Of a DNA stretch of 64,000 bases, positions 24,220 through 36,890 are shown in pieces. This DNA is from Rallus limicola (lineage: Eukaryota > Chordata > Aves > Gruiformes > Rallidae), in NCBI GenBank assembly GCA_022605955.1, contig JAKCOZ010000309.1:124001-188000 (forward strand), given 5' to 3'. Numbering within the stretch: position 1 is the first letter of the stretch; each line of letters begins with the position of its first letter. The notes beneath the pieces are model-generated. The model searched no databases. It was not told the origin of the DNA and worked only from the letters and a program-made list of their open reading frames with translations. The translations under genes were made by a program, and so were the position numbers.

Positions 24220-25605
24220 GTGCTTTTCTCGGCCCTAGCAGACTGCAGTTCAAAACATGCTAAACGTCCAGCAATAACTCCCAAAGTAAAGAAGCTAGGA
24301 CTGAAAGGCATAGCTTGTCTGAAACCTCCTAACAGGACACACAAGCTGACCCTGTCACTTTGGCTCTCAGCCTTTTCCTTTGCCTGGAAAGAGGGAACAT
24401 GCCTGGAATCTCCTACGGTGCTTTTCTCGGCCCTAGCAGACTGCAGTTCAAAACATGCTAAACGTCCAGCAATAACTCCCAAAGTAAAGAAGCTAGGACT
24501 GAACGGCATAGCTTGTCTGAAACCTCCTAACAGGACACACAAGCAGACCCTGTCACTTTGGCTCTCAGCCTTTTCCTTTGCCTGGATAGAGGGAACATGC
24601 CTGGAACCTCCTACGGTGCTTTTCTCGGCCCTAGCAGACTGCAGTTCAAAACATGCTAAACGTCCAGCAATAACTCCCAAAGTAAAGAAGCTAGGCATGA
24701 AAGGCATAGCTTGTCTGAAACCTCCTAACAGGACACACAAGCAGACCCTGTCACTTTGGCTCTCAGCCTTTTCCTTTGCCTGGAAAGAAGGAACATACCT
24801 GCTACCTCCTACAGTGCTTTTCTCGTCCCTAGCAGACTGCAGTTCAAAACATGCTAAACGTCCAGCAATAACTCCCAAAGTAAAGAAGCTAGGCATGAAA
24901 GGCATAGCTTGTCTGAAACCTCCTAACAGGACACACAAGCAGACCCTGTCACTTTGGCTCTCAGCCTTTTCCTTTGCCTGGAAAGAGGGAACATGCCTGG
25001 AAGCTCCTACGGTGCTTTTCTCGGCCCTAGCAGACTGCAGTTCAAAACATGCTAAACGTCCAGCAATAACTCCCAAAGTAAAGAAGCTAGGCATGAAAGG
25101 CATAGCTTGTCTGAAACCTCCTAACAGGACACACAAGCAGACCCTGTCACTTTGGCTCTCAGCCTTTTCCTTTGCCTGGAAAGAGGGAACATGCCTGGAA
25201 CCTCCTACGGTGCTTTTCTCGGCCCTAGCAGACTGCAGTTCAAAACATGCTAAACGTCCAGCAATAACTCCCAAAGTAAAGAAGCTAGGCATGAAAGGCA
25301 TAGCTTGTCTGAAACCTCCTAACAGGACACACAAGCAGACCCTGTCACTTTGGCTCTCAGCCTTTTCCTTTGCCTGGAAAGAAGGAACATACCTGCTACC
25401 TCCTACAGTGCTTTTCTCGGCCCTAGCAGACTGCTGTACAAAACATGCAAAACGTCCAGCAATAACTCCCAAAGTAAAGAAGCTAGGACTGAAAGGCATA
25501 GCTTGTCTGAAACCTTATAACAGGACACACAAGCAGACCCTGTCACTTTGGCTCTCAGCCTTTTCCTTTGCCTGGAAAGAGGGAACATGCCTGGAACCTC
25601 CTACG
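24220..25605 (+). repeat. 7-monomer HOR (1386 bp), copy 1
   Basis: The unit runs AAGCTGACC/GGAATCTCC, CTGAACGG/GGATAGAGG, three AGGCATG monomers (types B, A with GGAAGCTCC, and A), an AGGCATG type B monomer, and a CTGTACAAAAC monomer with CCTTATAAC. It repeats 1386 bp downstream (CTGTAC at about 25434 and 26820). This copy has a private CTCGTCCCTAG change near 24826. Confidence 0.87.
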
Positions 25606-26991
25606 GTGCTTTTCTCGGCCCTAGCAGACTGCAGTTCAAAACATGCTAAACGTCCAGCAATAACTCCCAAAGTAAAGAAGCTAGGACTGAAAGGCATAGC
25701 TTGTCTGAAACCTCCTAACAGGACACACAAGCTGACCCTGTCACTTTGGCTCTCAGCCTTTTCCTTTGCCTGGAAAGAGGGAACATGCCTGGAATCTCCT
25801 ACGGTGCTTTTCTCGGCCCTAGCAGACTGCAGTTCAAAACATGCTAAACGTCCAGCAATAACTCCCAAAGTAAAGAAGCTAGGACTGAACGGCATAGCTT
25901 GTCTGAAACCTCCTAACAGGACACACAAGCAGACCCTGTCACTTTGGCTCTCAGCCTTTTCCTTTGCCTGGATAGAGGGAACATGCCTGGAACCTCCTAC
26001 GGTGCTTTTCTCGGCCCTAGCAGACTGCAGTTAAAAACATGCTAAACGTCCAGCAATAACTCCCAAAGTAAAGAAGCTAGGCATGAAAGGCATAGCTTGT
26101 CTGAAACCTCCTAACAGGACACACAAGCAGACCCTGTCACTTTGGCTCTCAGCCTTTTCCTTTGCCTGGAAAGAAGGAACATACCTGCTACCTCCTACAG
26201 TGCTTTTCTCGGCCCTAGCAGACTGCAGTTCAAAACATGCTAAACGTCCAGCAATAACACCCAAAGTAAAGAAGCTAGGCATGAAAGGCATAGCTTGTCT
26301 GAAACCTCCTAACAGGACACACAAGCAGACCCTGTCACTTTGGCTCTCAGCCTTTTCCTTTGCCTGGAAAGAGGGAACATGCCTGGAAGCTCCTACGGTG
26401 CTTTTCTCGGCCCTAGCAGACTGCAGTTCAAAACATGCTAAACGTCCAGCAATAACTCCCAAAGTAAAGAAGCTAGGCATGAAAGGCATAGCTTGTCTGA
26501 AACCTCCTAACAGGACACACAAGCAGACCCTGTCACTTTGGCTCTCAGCCTTTTCCTTTGCCTGGAAAGAGGGAACATGCCTGGAACCTCCTACGGTGCT
26601 TTTCTCGGCCCTAGCAGACTGCAGTTCAAAACATGCTAAACGTCCAGCAATAACTCCCAAAGTAAAGAAGCTAGGCATGAAAGGCATAGCTTGTCTGAAA
26701 CCTCCTAACAGGACACACAAGCAGACCCTGTCACTTTGGCTCTCAGCCTTTTCCTTTGCCTGGAAAGAAGGAACATACCTGCTACCTCCTACAGTGCTTT
26801 TCTCGGCCCTAGCAGACTGCTGTACAAAACATGCAAAACGTCCAGCAATAACTCCCAAAGTAAAGAAGCTAGGACTGAAAGGCATAGCTTGTCTGAAACC
26901 TTATAACAGGACACACAAGCAGACCCTGTCACTTTGGCTCTCAGCCTTTTCCTTTGCCTGGAAAGAGGGAACATGCCTGGAACCTCCTACG
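25606..26991 (+). repeat. 7-monomer HOR (1386 bp), copy 2
   Basis: This is the tandem partner of the unit at 24220. Private differences are GTTAAAAAC at 26031 and AATAACACCC near 26257. From 26002 it also forms the first part of the 13-monomer HOR, so the longer unit seems to have grown by extending a 7-monomer unit with six further monomers. Confidence 0.87.
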
Positions 26992-28575
26992 GTGCTTTTC
27001 TCGGCCCTAGCAGACTGCAGTTCAAAACATGCTAAACGTCCAGCAATAACTCCCAAAGTAAAGAAGCTAGGCATGAAAGGCATAGCTTGTCTGAAACCTC
27101 CTAACAGGACACACAAGCAGACCCTGTCACTTTGGCTCTCAGCCTTTTCCTTTGCCTGGAAAGAGGGAACATGCCTGGAAGCTCCTACGGTGCTTTTCTC
27201 GGCCCTAGCAGACTGCAGTTCAAAACATGCTAAACGTCCAGCAATAACTCCCAAAGTAAAGAAGCTAGGCATGAAAGGCATAGCTTGTCTGAAACCTCCT
27301 AACAGGACACACAAGCAGACCCTGTCACTTTGGCTCTCAGCCTTTTCCTTTGCCTGGAAAGAGGGAACATGCCTGGAACCTCCTACGGTGCTTTTCTCGG
27401 CCCTAGCAGACTGCAGTTCAAAACATGCTAAACGTCCAGCAATAACTCCCAAAGTAAAGAAGCTAGGCATGAAAGGCATAGCTTGTCTGAAACCTCCTAA
27501 CAGGACACACAAGCAGACCCTGTCACTTTGGCTCTCAGCCTTTTCCTTTGCCTGGAAAGAAGGAACATACCTGCTACCTATAAAAGTGCTTTTCTCGGCC
27601 CTAGCAGACTGCAGTTCAAAACATGCTAAACGTCCAGCAATAACTCCCAAAGTAAAGAAGCTAGGCATGAAAGGCATAGCTTGTCTGAAACCTCCTAACA
27701 GGACACACAAGCAGACCCTGTCACTTTGGCTCTCAGCCTTTTCCTTTGCCTGGAAAGAGGGAACATGCCTGGAACCTCCTACGGTGCTTTTCTCGGCCCT
27801 AGCAGACTGCAGTTCAAAACATGCTAAACGTCCAGCAATAACTCCCAAAGTAAAGAAGCTTGGACTGAACGGCATAGCTTGTCTGAAACCTCCTAACAGG
27901 ACACACAAGCTGACCCTGTCACTTTGGCTCTCAGCCTTTTCCTTTGCCTGGAAAGAGGGAACATGCCTGGAAGCTCCTACAGTGCTTTTCTCGGCCCTAG
28001 CAGACTGCAGTTCAAAACATGCTAAACGTCCAGCAATAACTCCCAAAGTAAAGAAACTAGGACTGAAAGGCATAGCTTGTCTGAAACCTCCTAACAGGAC
28101 ACACAAGCAGACCCTGTCACTTTGGCTCTCAGCCTTTTCCTTTGCCTGGAAAGAGGGAACATGCCTGGAACCTCCTACGGTGCTTTTCTCGGCCCTAGCA
28201 GACTGCAGTTCAAAACATGCTAAACGTCCAGCAATAACTCCCAAAGTAAAGAAGCTAGGACTGAAAGGCATAGCTTGTCTGAAACCTCCTAACAGGACAC
28301 ACAAGCTGACCCTGTCACTTTGGCTCTCAGCCTTTTCCTTTGCCTGGAAAGAGGGAACATGCCTGGAATCTCCTACGGTGCTTTTCTCGGCCCTAGCAGA
28401 CTGCAGTTCAAAACATGCTAAACGTCCAGCAATAACTCCCAAAGTAAAGAAGCTAGGACTGAACGGCATAGCTTGTCTTAAACCTCCTAACAGGACACAC
28501 AAGCAGACCCTGTCACTTTGGCTCTCAGCCTTTTCCTTTGCCTGGATAGAGGGAACATGCCTGGAAGCTCCTACG
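26002..28575 (+). repeat. 13-monomer HOR (2574 bp), copy 1
   Basis: The unit starts with the GTTAAAAAC monomer (26031) and includes a CTGTACAAAAC monomer (26794), a TATAAAAG cassette (27579), a CTGAACGG monomer with AAGCTGACC, an AAGAAACTAGG monomer (about 28053), and a final GGATAGAGG cassette. The order recurs 2574 bp downstream (GTTAAAAAC at 28605, CTGTAC near 29394, AAGAAACTAGG near 30627). It contains AAGCTTGGACTG, a HindIII site at 27856-27861 that its partner lacks. Confidence 0.88.
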
Positions 28576-30830
28576 GTGCTTTTCTCGGCCCTAGCAGACT
28601 GCAGTTAAAAACATGCTAAACGTCCAGCAATAACTCCCAAAGTAAAGAAGCTAGGCATGAAAGGCATAGCTTGTCTGAAACCTCCTAACAGGACACACAA
28701 GCAGACCCTGTCACTTTGGCTCTCAGCCTTTTCCTTTGCCTGGAAAGAAGGAACATACCTGCTACCTCCTACAGTGCTTTTCTCGGCCCTAGCAGACTGC
28801 AGTTCAAAACATGCTAAACGTCCAGCAATAACTCCCAAAGTAAAGAAGCTAGGCATGAAAGGCATAGCTTGTCTGAAACCTCCTAACAGGACACACAAGC
28901 AGACCCTGTCACTTTGGCTCTCAGCCTTTTCCTTTGCCTGGAAAGAGGGAACATGCCTGGAAGCTCCTACGGTGCTTTTCTCGGCCCTAGCAGACTGCAG
29001 TTCAAAACATGCTAAACGTCCAGCAATAACTCCCAAAGTAAAGAAGCTAGGCATGAAAGGCATAGCTTGTCTGAAACCTCCTAACAGGACACACAAGCAG
29101 ACCCTGTCACTTTGGCTCTCAGCCTTTTCCTTTGCCTGGAAAGAGGGAACATGCCTGGAACCTCCTACGGTGCTTTTCTCGGCCCTAGCAGACTGCAGTT
29201 CAAAACATGCTAAACGTCCAGCAATAACTCCCAAAGTAAAGAAGCTAGGCATGAAAGGCATAGCTTGTCTGAAACCTCCTAACAGGACACACAAGCAGAC
29301 CCTGTCACTTTGGCTCTCAGCCTTTTCCTTTGCCTGGAAAGAAGGAACATAACTGCTACCTCCTACAGTGCTTTTCTCGGCCCTAGCAGACTGCTGTACA
29401 AAACATGCAAAACGTCCAGCAATAACTCCCAAAGTAAAGAAGCTAGGACTGAAAGGCATAGCTTGTCTGAAACCTTATAACAGGACACACAAGCAGACCC
29501 TGTCACTTTGGCTCTCAGCCTTTTCCTTTGCCTGGAAAGAGGGAACATGCCTGGAACCTCCTACGGTGCTTTTCTCGGCCCTAGCAGACTGCAGTTCAAA
29601 ACATGCTAAACGTCCAGCAATAACTCCCAAAGTAAAGAAGCTAGGCATGAAAGGCATAGCTTGTCTGAAACCTCCTAACAGGACACACAAGCAGACCCTG
29701 TCACTTTGGCTCTCAGCCTTTTCCTTTGCCTGGAAAGAGGGAACATGCCTGGAAGCTCCTACGGTGCTTTTCTCGGCCCTAGCAGACTGCAGTTCAAAAC
29801 ATGCTAAACGTCCAGCAATAACTCCCAAAGTAAAGAAGCTAGGCATGAAAGGCATAGCTTGTCTGAAACCTCCTAACAGGACACACAAGCAGACCCTGTC
29901 ACTTTGGCTCTCAGCCTTTTCCTTTGCCTGGAAAGAGGGAACATGCCTGGAACCTCCTACGGTGCTTTTCTCGGCCCTAGCAGACTGCAGTTCAAAACAT
30001 GCTAAACGTCCAGCAATAACTCCCAAAGTAAAGAAGCTAGGCATGAAAGGCATAGCTTGTCTGAAACCTCCTAACAGGACACACAAGCAGACCCTGTCAC
30101 TTTGGCTCTCAGCCTTTTCCTTTGCCTGGAAAGAAGGAACATACCTGCTACCTATAAAAATGCTTTTCTCGGCCCTAGCAGACTGCAGTTCAAAACATGC
30201 TAAACGTCCAGCAATAACTCCCAAAGTAAAGAAGCTAGGACTGAAAGGCATAGCTTGTCTGAAACCTCCTAACAGGACACACAAGCAGACCCTGTCACTT
30301 TGGCTCTCAGCCTTTTCCTTTGCCTGGAAAGAGGGAACATGCCTGGAACCTCCTACGGTGCTTTTCTCGGCCCTAGCAGACTGCAGTTCAAAACATGCTA
30401 AACGTCCAGCAATAACTCCCAAAGTAAAGAAGCTAGGACTGAACGGCATAGCTTGTCTGAAACCTCCTAACAGGACACACAAGCTGACCCTGTCACTTTG
30501 GCTCTCAGCCTTTTCCTTTGCCTGGAAAGAGGGAACATGCCTGGAAGCTCCTACAGTGCTTTTCTCGGCCCTAGCAGACTGCAGTTCAAAACATGCTAAA
30601 CGTCCAGCAATAACTCCCAAAGTAAAGAAACTAGGACTGAAAGGCATAGCTTGTCTGAAACCTCCTAACAGGACACACAAGCAGACCCTGTCACTTTGGC
30701 TCTCAGCCTTTTCCTTTGCCTGGAAAGAGGGAACATGCCTGGAACCTCCTACGGTGCTTTTCTCGGCCCTAGCAGACTGCAGTTCAAAACATGCTAAACG
30801 TCCAGCAATAACTCCCAAAGTAAAGAAGCT
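28576..30830 (+). repeat. 13-monomer HOR (2574 bp), incomplete copy 2
   Basis: About eleven of the thirteen monomers of the unit at 26002 are repeated. Differences include ATAACTGC near 29349 instead of ATACCTGC, TATAAAAA instead of TATAAAAG at 30153, and one AGGACTG where copy 1 has AGGCATG (about 30238). Matching ends at about 30830. It is the last region with the CTGTACAAAAC and CTGAACGG variants. Confidence 0.85.
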
Positions 30831-32733
30831 AGGCATGAAAGGCATAGCTTGTCTGAAACTTCCTAACAGGACACACAAGCAGACCCTGTCACTTTGGCTC
30901 TCAGCCTTTTCCTTTGCCTGGAAAGAAGGAACATACCTGCTACCTCCTACGGTGCTTTTCTCGGCCCTAGCAGACTGCAGTTCAAAACATGCTAAACGTC
31001 CAGCAATAACTCCCAAAGTAAAGAAGCTAGGCATGAAAGGCATAGCTTGTCTGAAACCTTATAACAGGACACACAAGCAGACCCTGACACTTTGGCTCTC
31101 AGCCTTTTCCTTTGCCTGGAAAGAGGGAACATGCCTGGAACCTCCTACGGTGCTTTTCTCGGCCCTAGCAGACTGCAGTTCAAAACATGCTAAACGTCCA
31201 GCAATAACTCCCAAAGTAAAGAAGCTAGGCATGAAAGGCATAGCTTGTCTGAAACCTCCTAACAGGACACACAAGCAGACCCTGTCACTTTGGCTCTCAG
31301 CCTTTTCCTTTGCCTGGAAAGAGGGAACATGCCTGGAAGCTCCTACGGTGCTTTTCTCGGCCCTAGCAGACTGCAGTTCAAAACATGCTAAACGTCCAGC
31401 AATAACTCCCAAAGTAAAGAAGCTAGGACTGAAAGGCATAGCTTGTCTGAAACCTCCTAACAGGACACACAAGCAGACCCTGTCACTTTGGCTCTCAGCC
31501 TTTTCCTTTGTCTGGAAAGAGGGAACATGCCTGGAACCTCCTACAGTGCTTTTCTCGGCCCTAGCAGACTGCAGTTCAAAACATGCTAAACGTCCAGCAA
31601 TAACTCCCAAAGTAAAGAAGCTAGGACTGAAAGGCATAGCTTGTCTGAAACCTCCTAACAGGACACACAAGCAGACCCTGTCACTTTGGCTCTCAGCCTT
31701 TTCCTTTGCCTGGAAAGAGGGAACATGCCTGGAACCTCCTACGGTGCTTTTCTCGGCCCTAGCAGACTGCAGTTCAAAACATGCTAAACGTCCAGCAATA
31801 ACTCCCAAAGTAAAGAAGCTAGGACTGAAAGGCATAGCTTGTCTGAAACCTCCTAACAGGACACACAAGCAGACCCTGTCACTTTGGCTCTCAGCCTTTT
31901 CCTTTGCCTGGAAAGAGGGAACATGCCTGGAAGCTCCTACGGTGCTTTTCTCGGCCCTAGCAGACTGCAGTTCAAAACATGCTAAACGTCCAGCAATAAC
32001 TCCCAAAGTAAAGAAGCTAGGACTGAAAGGCATAGCTTGTCTGAAACCTCCTAACAGGACACACAAGCAGACCCTGTCACTTTGGCTCTCAGCCTTTTCC
32101 TTTGCCTGGAAAGAGGGAACATGCCTGGAACCTCCTACGGTGCTTTTCTCGGCCCTAGCAGACTGCAGTTCAAAACATGCTAAACGTCCAGCAATAACTC
32201 CCAAAGTAAAGAAGCTAGGCATGAAAGGCATAGCTTGTCTGAAACCTCCTAACAGGACACACAAGCAGACCCTGTCACTTTGGCTCTCAGCCTTTTCCTT
32301 TGCCTGGAAAGAAGGAACATACCTGCTACCTCCTACAGTGCTTTTCTCGGCCCTAGCAGACTGCAGTTCAAAACATGCTAAACGTCCAGCAATAACTCCC
32401 AAAGTAAAGAAGCTAGGACTGAAAGGCATAGCTTGTCTGAAACCTCCTAACAGGACACACAAGCAGACCCTGTTACTTTGGCTCTCAGCCTTTTCCTTTG
32501 CCTGGAAAGAGGGAACATGCCTGGAACCTCCTACGGTGCTTTTCTCGGCCCTAGCAGACTGCAGTTCAAAACATGCTAAACGTCCAGCAATAACTCCCAA
32601 AGTAAAGAAGCTAGGCATGAAAGGCATAGCTTGTCTGAAACCTCCTAACAGGACACACAAGCAGACCCTGTCACTTTGGCTCTCAGCCTTTTCCTTTGCC
32701 TGGAAAGAAGGAACATACCTGCTACCTATAAAA
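30831..32733 (+). repeat. Satellite stretch without a clear HOR, at the variant-domain change
   Basis: About ten monomers occur here, mostly AGGACTG with type A cassettes. Private or rare changes include GAAACTTCC (about 30858), CCTGACACTTTGG (31084), TTTGTCTGG (31510) and CCTGTTACTTTGG (32471). No ordered repeat of three or more monomers is evident to me. Variants typical of the left half (CTGAACGG, GGATAGAGG, GGAATCTCC, CTGTAC) are absent from here on. TTTGTCTGG is first seen here and recurs at 41.4 and 47.5 kb. Confidence 0.7.
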
Positions 32734-33524
32734 GTGCTTTTCTCGGCCCTAGCAGACTTCAGTTCAAAACATGCTAAACGTCCAGCAATAACTCCCAAAG
32801 TAAAGAAGCTAGGCATGAAAGGCATAGCTTGTCTGAAACCTCCTAACAGGACACACAAGCAGAGTCTGTCACTTTGGCTCTCAGCCTTTTCCTTTGCCTG
32901 GAAAGAGGGAACATGCCTGGAACCTCCTACGGTGCTTTTCTCGGCCCTAGCAGACTGCAGTTCAAAACATGCTAAACGTCCAGCAATAACTCCCAAAGTA
33001 AAGAAGCTAGGACTGAAAGGCATAGCTTGTCTGAAACCTCCTAACAGGACACACAAGCAGACCCTGTCACTTTGGCTCTCAGCCTTTTCCTTTGCCTGGA
33101 AAGAGGGAACATGCCTGGAAGCTCCTACGGTGCTTTTCTCGGCCCTAGCAGACTGCAGTTCAAAACACGCTAAACGTCCAGCAATAACTCCCAAAGTAAA
33201 GAAGCTAGGACTGAAAGGCATAGCTTGTCTGAAACCTCCAGCAGGACACACAAGCAGACCCTGTCACTTTGGCTCTCAGCCTTTTCCTTTGCCTGGAAAG
33301 AAGGAACATACCTGCTACCTCCTACAGTGCTTTTCTCGGCCCTAGCAGACTGCAGTTCAAAACATGCTAAACGTCCAGCAATAACTCCCAAAGTAAAGAA
33401 GCTAGGACTGAAAGGCATAGCTTGTCTGAAACCTCCTAACAGGACACACAAGCAGACCCTGTCACTTTGGCTCTCAGCCTTTTCCTTTGCCTGGAAAGAG
33501 GGAACATGCCTGGAACCTCCTACG
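32734..33524 (+). repeat. CAGAGTCTG four-monomer block, copy 1
   Basis: The block is a CAGAGTCTGTC monomer (32862; the consensus is CAGACCCTGTC) with a type A cassette, then AGGACTG with GGAAGCTCC, AGGACTG with a type B cassette, and AGGACTG type A. The same four-monomer order starts again at 34911 and 36891. This copy carries the 1-bp deletion at about 33238 and is one base short. Confidence 0.8.
33234..33246. other. 1-bp deletion in a monomer (phase shift)
   Basis: The sequence reads CCTCCAGCAGGACAC where neighbours read CCTCCTAACAGGACAC. One base is missing and an A has become G beside it. The 198-bp phase shifts by -1 and the open frames of both strands break. Confidence 0.93.
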
Positions 33525-34910
33525 GTGCTTTTCTCGGCCCTAGCAGACTGCAGTTCAAAACATGCTAAACGTCCAGCAATAACTCCCAAAGTAAAGAAGC
33601 TAGGACTGAAAGGCATAGCTTGTCTGAAACCTCCTAACAGGACACACGAGCAGACCCTGTCACTTTGGCTCTCAGCCTTTTCCTTTGCCTGGAAAGAGGG
33701 AACATGCCTGGAACCTCCTACGGTGCTTTTCTCGGCCCTAGCAGACTGCAGTTCAAAACATGCTAAACGTCCAGCAATAACTCCCAAAGTAAAGAAGCTA
33801 GGACTGAAAGGCATAGCTTGTCTGAAACCTCCTAACAGGACACACAAGCAGACCCTGTCACTTTGGCTCTCAGCCTTTTCCTTTGCCTGGAAAGAGGGAA
33901 CATGCCTGGAAGCTCCTAGGGTGCTTTTCTCGGCCCTAGCAGACTGCAGTTCAAAACATGCTAAACGTCCAGCAATAACTCCCAAAGTAAAGAAGCTAGG
34001 ACTGAAAGGCATAGCTTGTCTGAAACCTCCTAACAGGACACACAAGCAGACCCTGTCACTTTGGCTCTCAGCCTTTTCCTTTGCCTGGAAAGAGGGAACA
34101 TGCCTGGAACCTCCTACGGTGCTTTTCTCGGCCCTAGCAGACTGCAGTTCAAAACATGCTAAACGTCCAGCAATAACTCCCAAAGTAAAGAAGCTAGGAC
34201 TGAAAGGCATAGCTTGTCTGAAACCTCCTAACAGGACACACAAGCAGACCCTGTCACTTTGGCTCTCAGCCTTTTCCTTTGCCTGGAAAGAAGGAACATA
34301 CCTGCTACCTCCTACAGTGCTTTTCTCGGCCCTAGCAGACTGCAGTTCAAAACACGCTAAACGTCCAGCAATAACTCCCAAAGTAAAGAAGCTAGGCATG
34401 AAAGGCATAGCTTGTCTGAAACCTCCTAACAGGACACACAAGCAGACCCTGTCACTTTGGCTCTCAGCCTTTTCCTTTGCCTGGAAAGAAGGAACATACC
34501 TGCTACCTCCTACAGTGCTTTTCTCGGCCCTAGCAGACTGCAGTTCAAAACATGCTAAACGTCCAGCAATAACTCCCAAAGTAAAGAAGCTAGGACTGAA
34601 AGGCATAGCTTGTCTGAAACCTCCTAACAGGACACACAAGCAGACCCTGTCACTTTGGCTCTCAGCCTTTTCCTTTGCCTGGAAAGAGGGAACATGCCTG
34701 GAACCTCCTACGGTGCTTTTCTCGGCCCTAGCAGACTGCAGTTCAAAACATGCTAAACGTCCAGCAATAACTCCCAAAGTAAAGAAGCTAGGCATGAAAG
34801 GCATAGCTTGTCTGAAACCTCCTAACAGGACACACAAGCAGACCCTGTCACTTTGGCTCTCAGCCTTTTCCTTTGCCTGGAAAGAAGGAACATACCTGCT
34901 ACCTCCTACA

Positions 34911-35890
34911 GTGCTTTTCTTGGCCCTAGCAGACTGCAGTTCAAAACATGCTAAACGTCCAGCAATAACTCCCAAAGTAAAGAAGCTAGGCATGAAAGGC
35001 ATAGCTTGTCTGAAACCTCCTAACAGGACACACAAGCAGAGTCTGTCACTTTGGCTCTCAGCCTTTTCCTTTGCCTGGAAAGAGGGAACATGCCTGGAAC
35101 CTCCTACGGTGCTTTTCTCGGCCCTAGCAGACTGCAGTTCAAAACATGCTAAACGTCCAGCAATAACTCCCAAAGTAAAGAAGCTAGGACTGAAAGGCAT
35201 AGCTTGTCTGAAACCTCCTAACAGGACACACAAGCAGACCCTGTCACTTTGGCTCTCAGCCTTTTCCTTTGCCTGGAAAGAGGGAACATGCCTGGAAGCT
35301 CCTACGGTGCTTTTCTCGGCCCTAGCAGACTGCAGTTCAAAACATGCTAAACGTCCAGCAATAACTCCCAAAGTAAAGAAGCTAGGACTGAAAGGCATAG
35401 CTTGTCTGAAACCTCCTAACAGGACACACAAGCAGACCCTGTCACTTTGGCTCTCAGCCTTTTCCTTTGCCTGGAAAGAAGGAACATACCTGCTACCTCC
35501 TACAGTGCTTTTCTCGGCCCTAGCAGACTGCAGTTCAAAACATGCTAAACGTCCAGCAATAACTCCCAAAGTAAAGAAGCTAGGACTGAAAGGCATAGCT
35601 TGTCTGAAACCTCCTAACAGGACACACAAGCAGACCCTGTCACTTTGGCTCTCAGCCTTTTCCTTTGCCTGGAAAGAGGGAACATGCCTGGAACCTCCTA
35701 CGGTGCTTTTCTCGGCCCTAGCAGACTGCAGTTCAAAACATGCTAAACGTCCAGCAATAACTCCCAAAGTAAAGAAGCTAGGCATGAAAGGCATAGCTTG
35801 TCTGAAACCTCCTAACAGGACACACAAGCAGACCCTGTCACTTTGGCTCTCAGCCTTTTCCTTTGCCTGGAAAGAGGGAACATGCCTGGA
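34911..35890 (+). repeat. CAGAGTCTG block, copy 2 (10-monomer spacing to copy 3)
   Basis: The same monomer order as at 32734 is followed by an AGGCATG monomer. CAGAGTCTG lies at about 35036 here and about 37016 in the next copy, 1980 bp or ten monomers apart; the spacing from copy 1 is eleven monomers. This copy has a private TTCTTGGCC near 34918, a CpG transition. The cassette near 35893 ends GGAAGCTCCTAGGG, seen also near 33913. Confidence 0.82.
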
Positions 35891-36890
35891 AGCTCCTAGG
35901 GTGCTTTTCTCGGCCCTAGCAGACTGCAGTTCAAAACATGCTAAACGTCCAGCAATAACTCCCAAAGTAAAGAAGCTAGGACTGAAAGGCATAGCTTGTC
36001 TGAAACCTCCTAACAGGACACACAAGCAGACCCTGTCACTTTGGCTCTCAGCCTTTTCCTTTGCCTGGAAAGAAGGAACATACCTGCTACCTCCTACAGT
36101 GCTTTTCTCGGCCCTAGCAGACTGCAGTTCAAAACATGCTAAACGTCCAGCAATAACTCCCAAAGTAAAGAAGCTAGGCATGAAAGGCATAGCTTGTCTG
36201 AAACCTCCTAACAGGACACACAAGCAGACCCTGTCACTTTGGCTCTCAGCCTTTTCCTTTGCCTGGAAAGAGGGAACATGCCTGGAACCTCCTACGGTGC
36301 TTTTCTCGGCCCTAGCAGACTGCAGTTCAAAACATGCTAAACGTCCAGCAATAACTCCCAAAGTAAAGAAGCTAGGCATGAAAGGCATAGCTTGTCTGAA
36401 ACCTCCTAACAGGACACACAAGCAGACCCTGTCACTTTGGCTCTCAGCCTTTTCCTTTGCCTGGAAAGAAGGAACATACCTGCTACCTCCTACAGTGCTT
36501 TTCTCGGCCCTAGCAGACTGCAGTTCAAAACATGCTAAACGTCCAGCAATAACTCCCAAAGTAAAGAAGCTAGGACTGAAAGGCATAGCTTGTCTGAAAC
36601 CTCCTAACAGGACACACAAGCAGACCCTGTCACTTTGGCTCTCAGCCTTTTCCTTTGCCTGGAAAGAGGGAACATGCCTGGAACCTCCTACGGTGCTTTT
36701 CTCGGCCCTAGCAGACTGCAGTTCAAAACATGCTAAACGTCCAGCAATAACTCCCAAAGTAAAGAAGCTAGGACTGAAAGGCATAGCTTGTCTGAAACCT
36801 CCTAACAGGACACACAAGCAGACCCTGTCACTTTGGCTCTCAGCCTTTTCCTTTGCCTGGAAAGAGGGAACATGCCTGGAACCTCCTACG

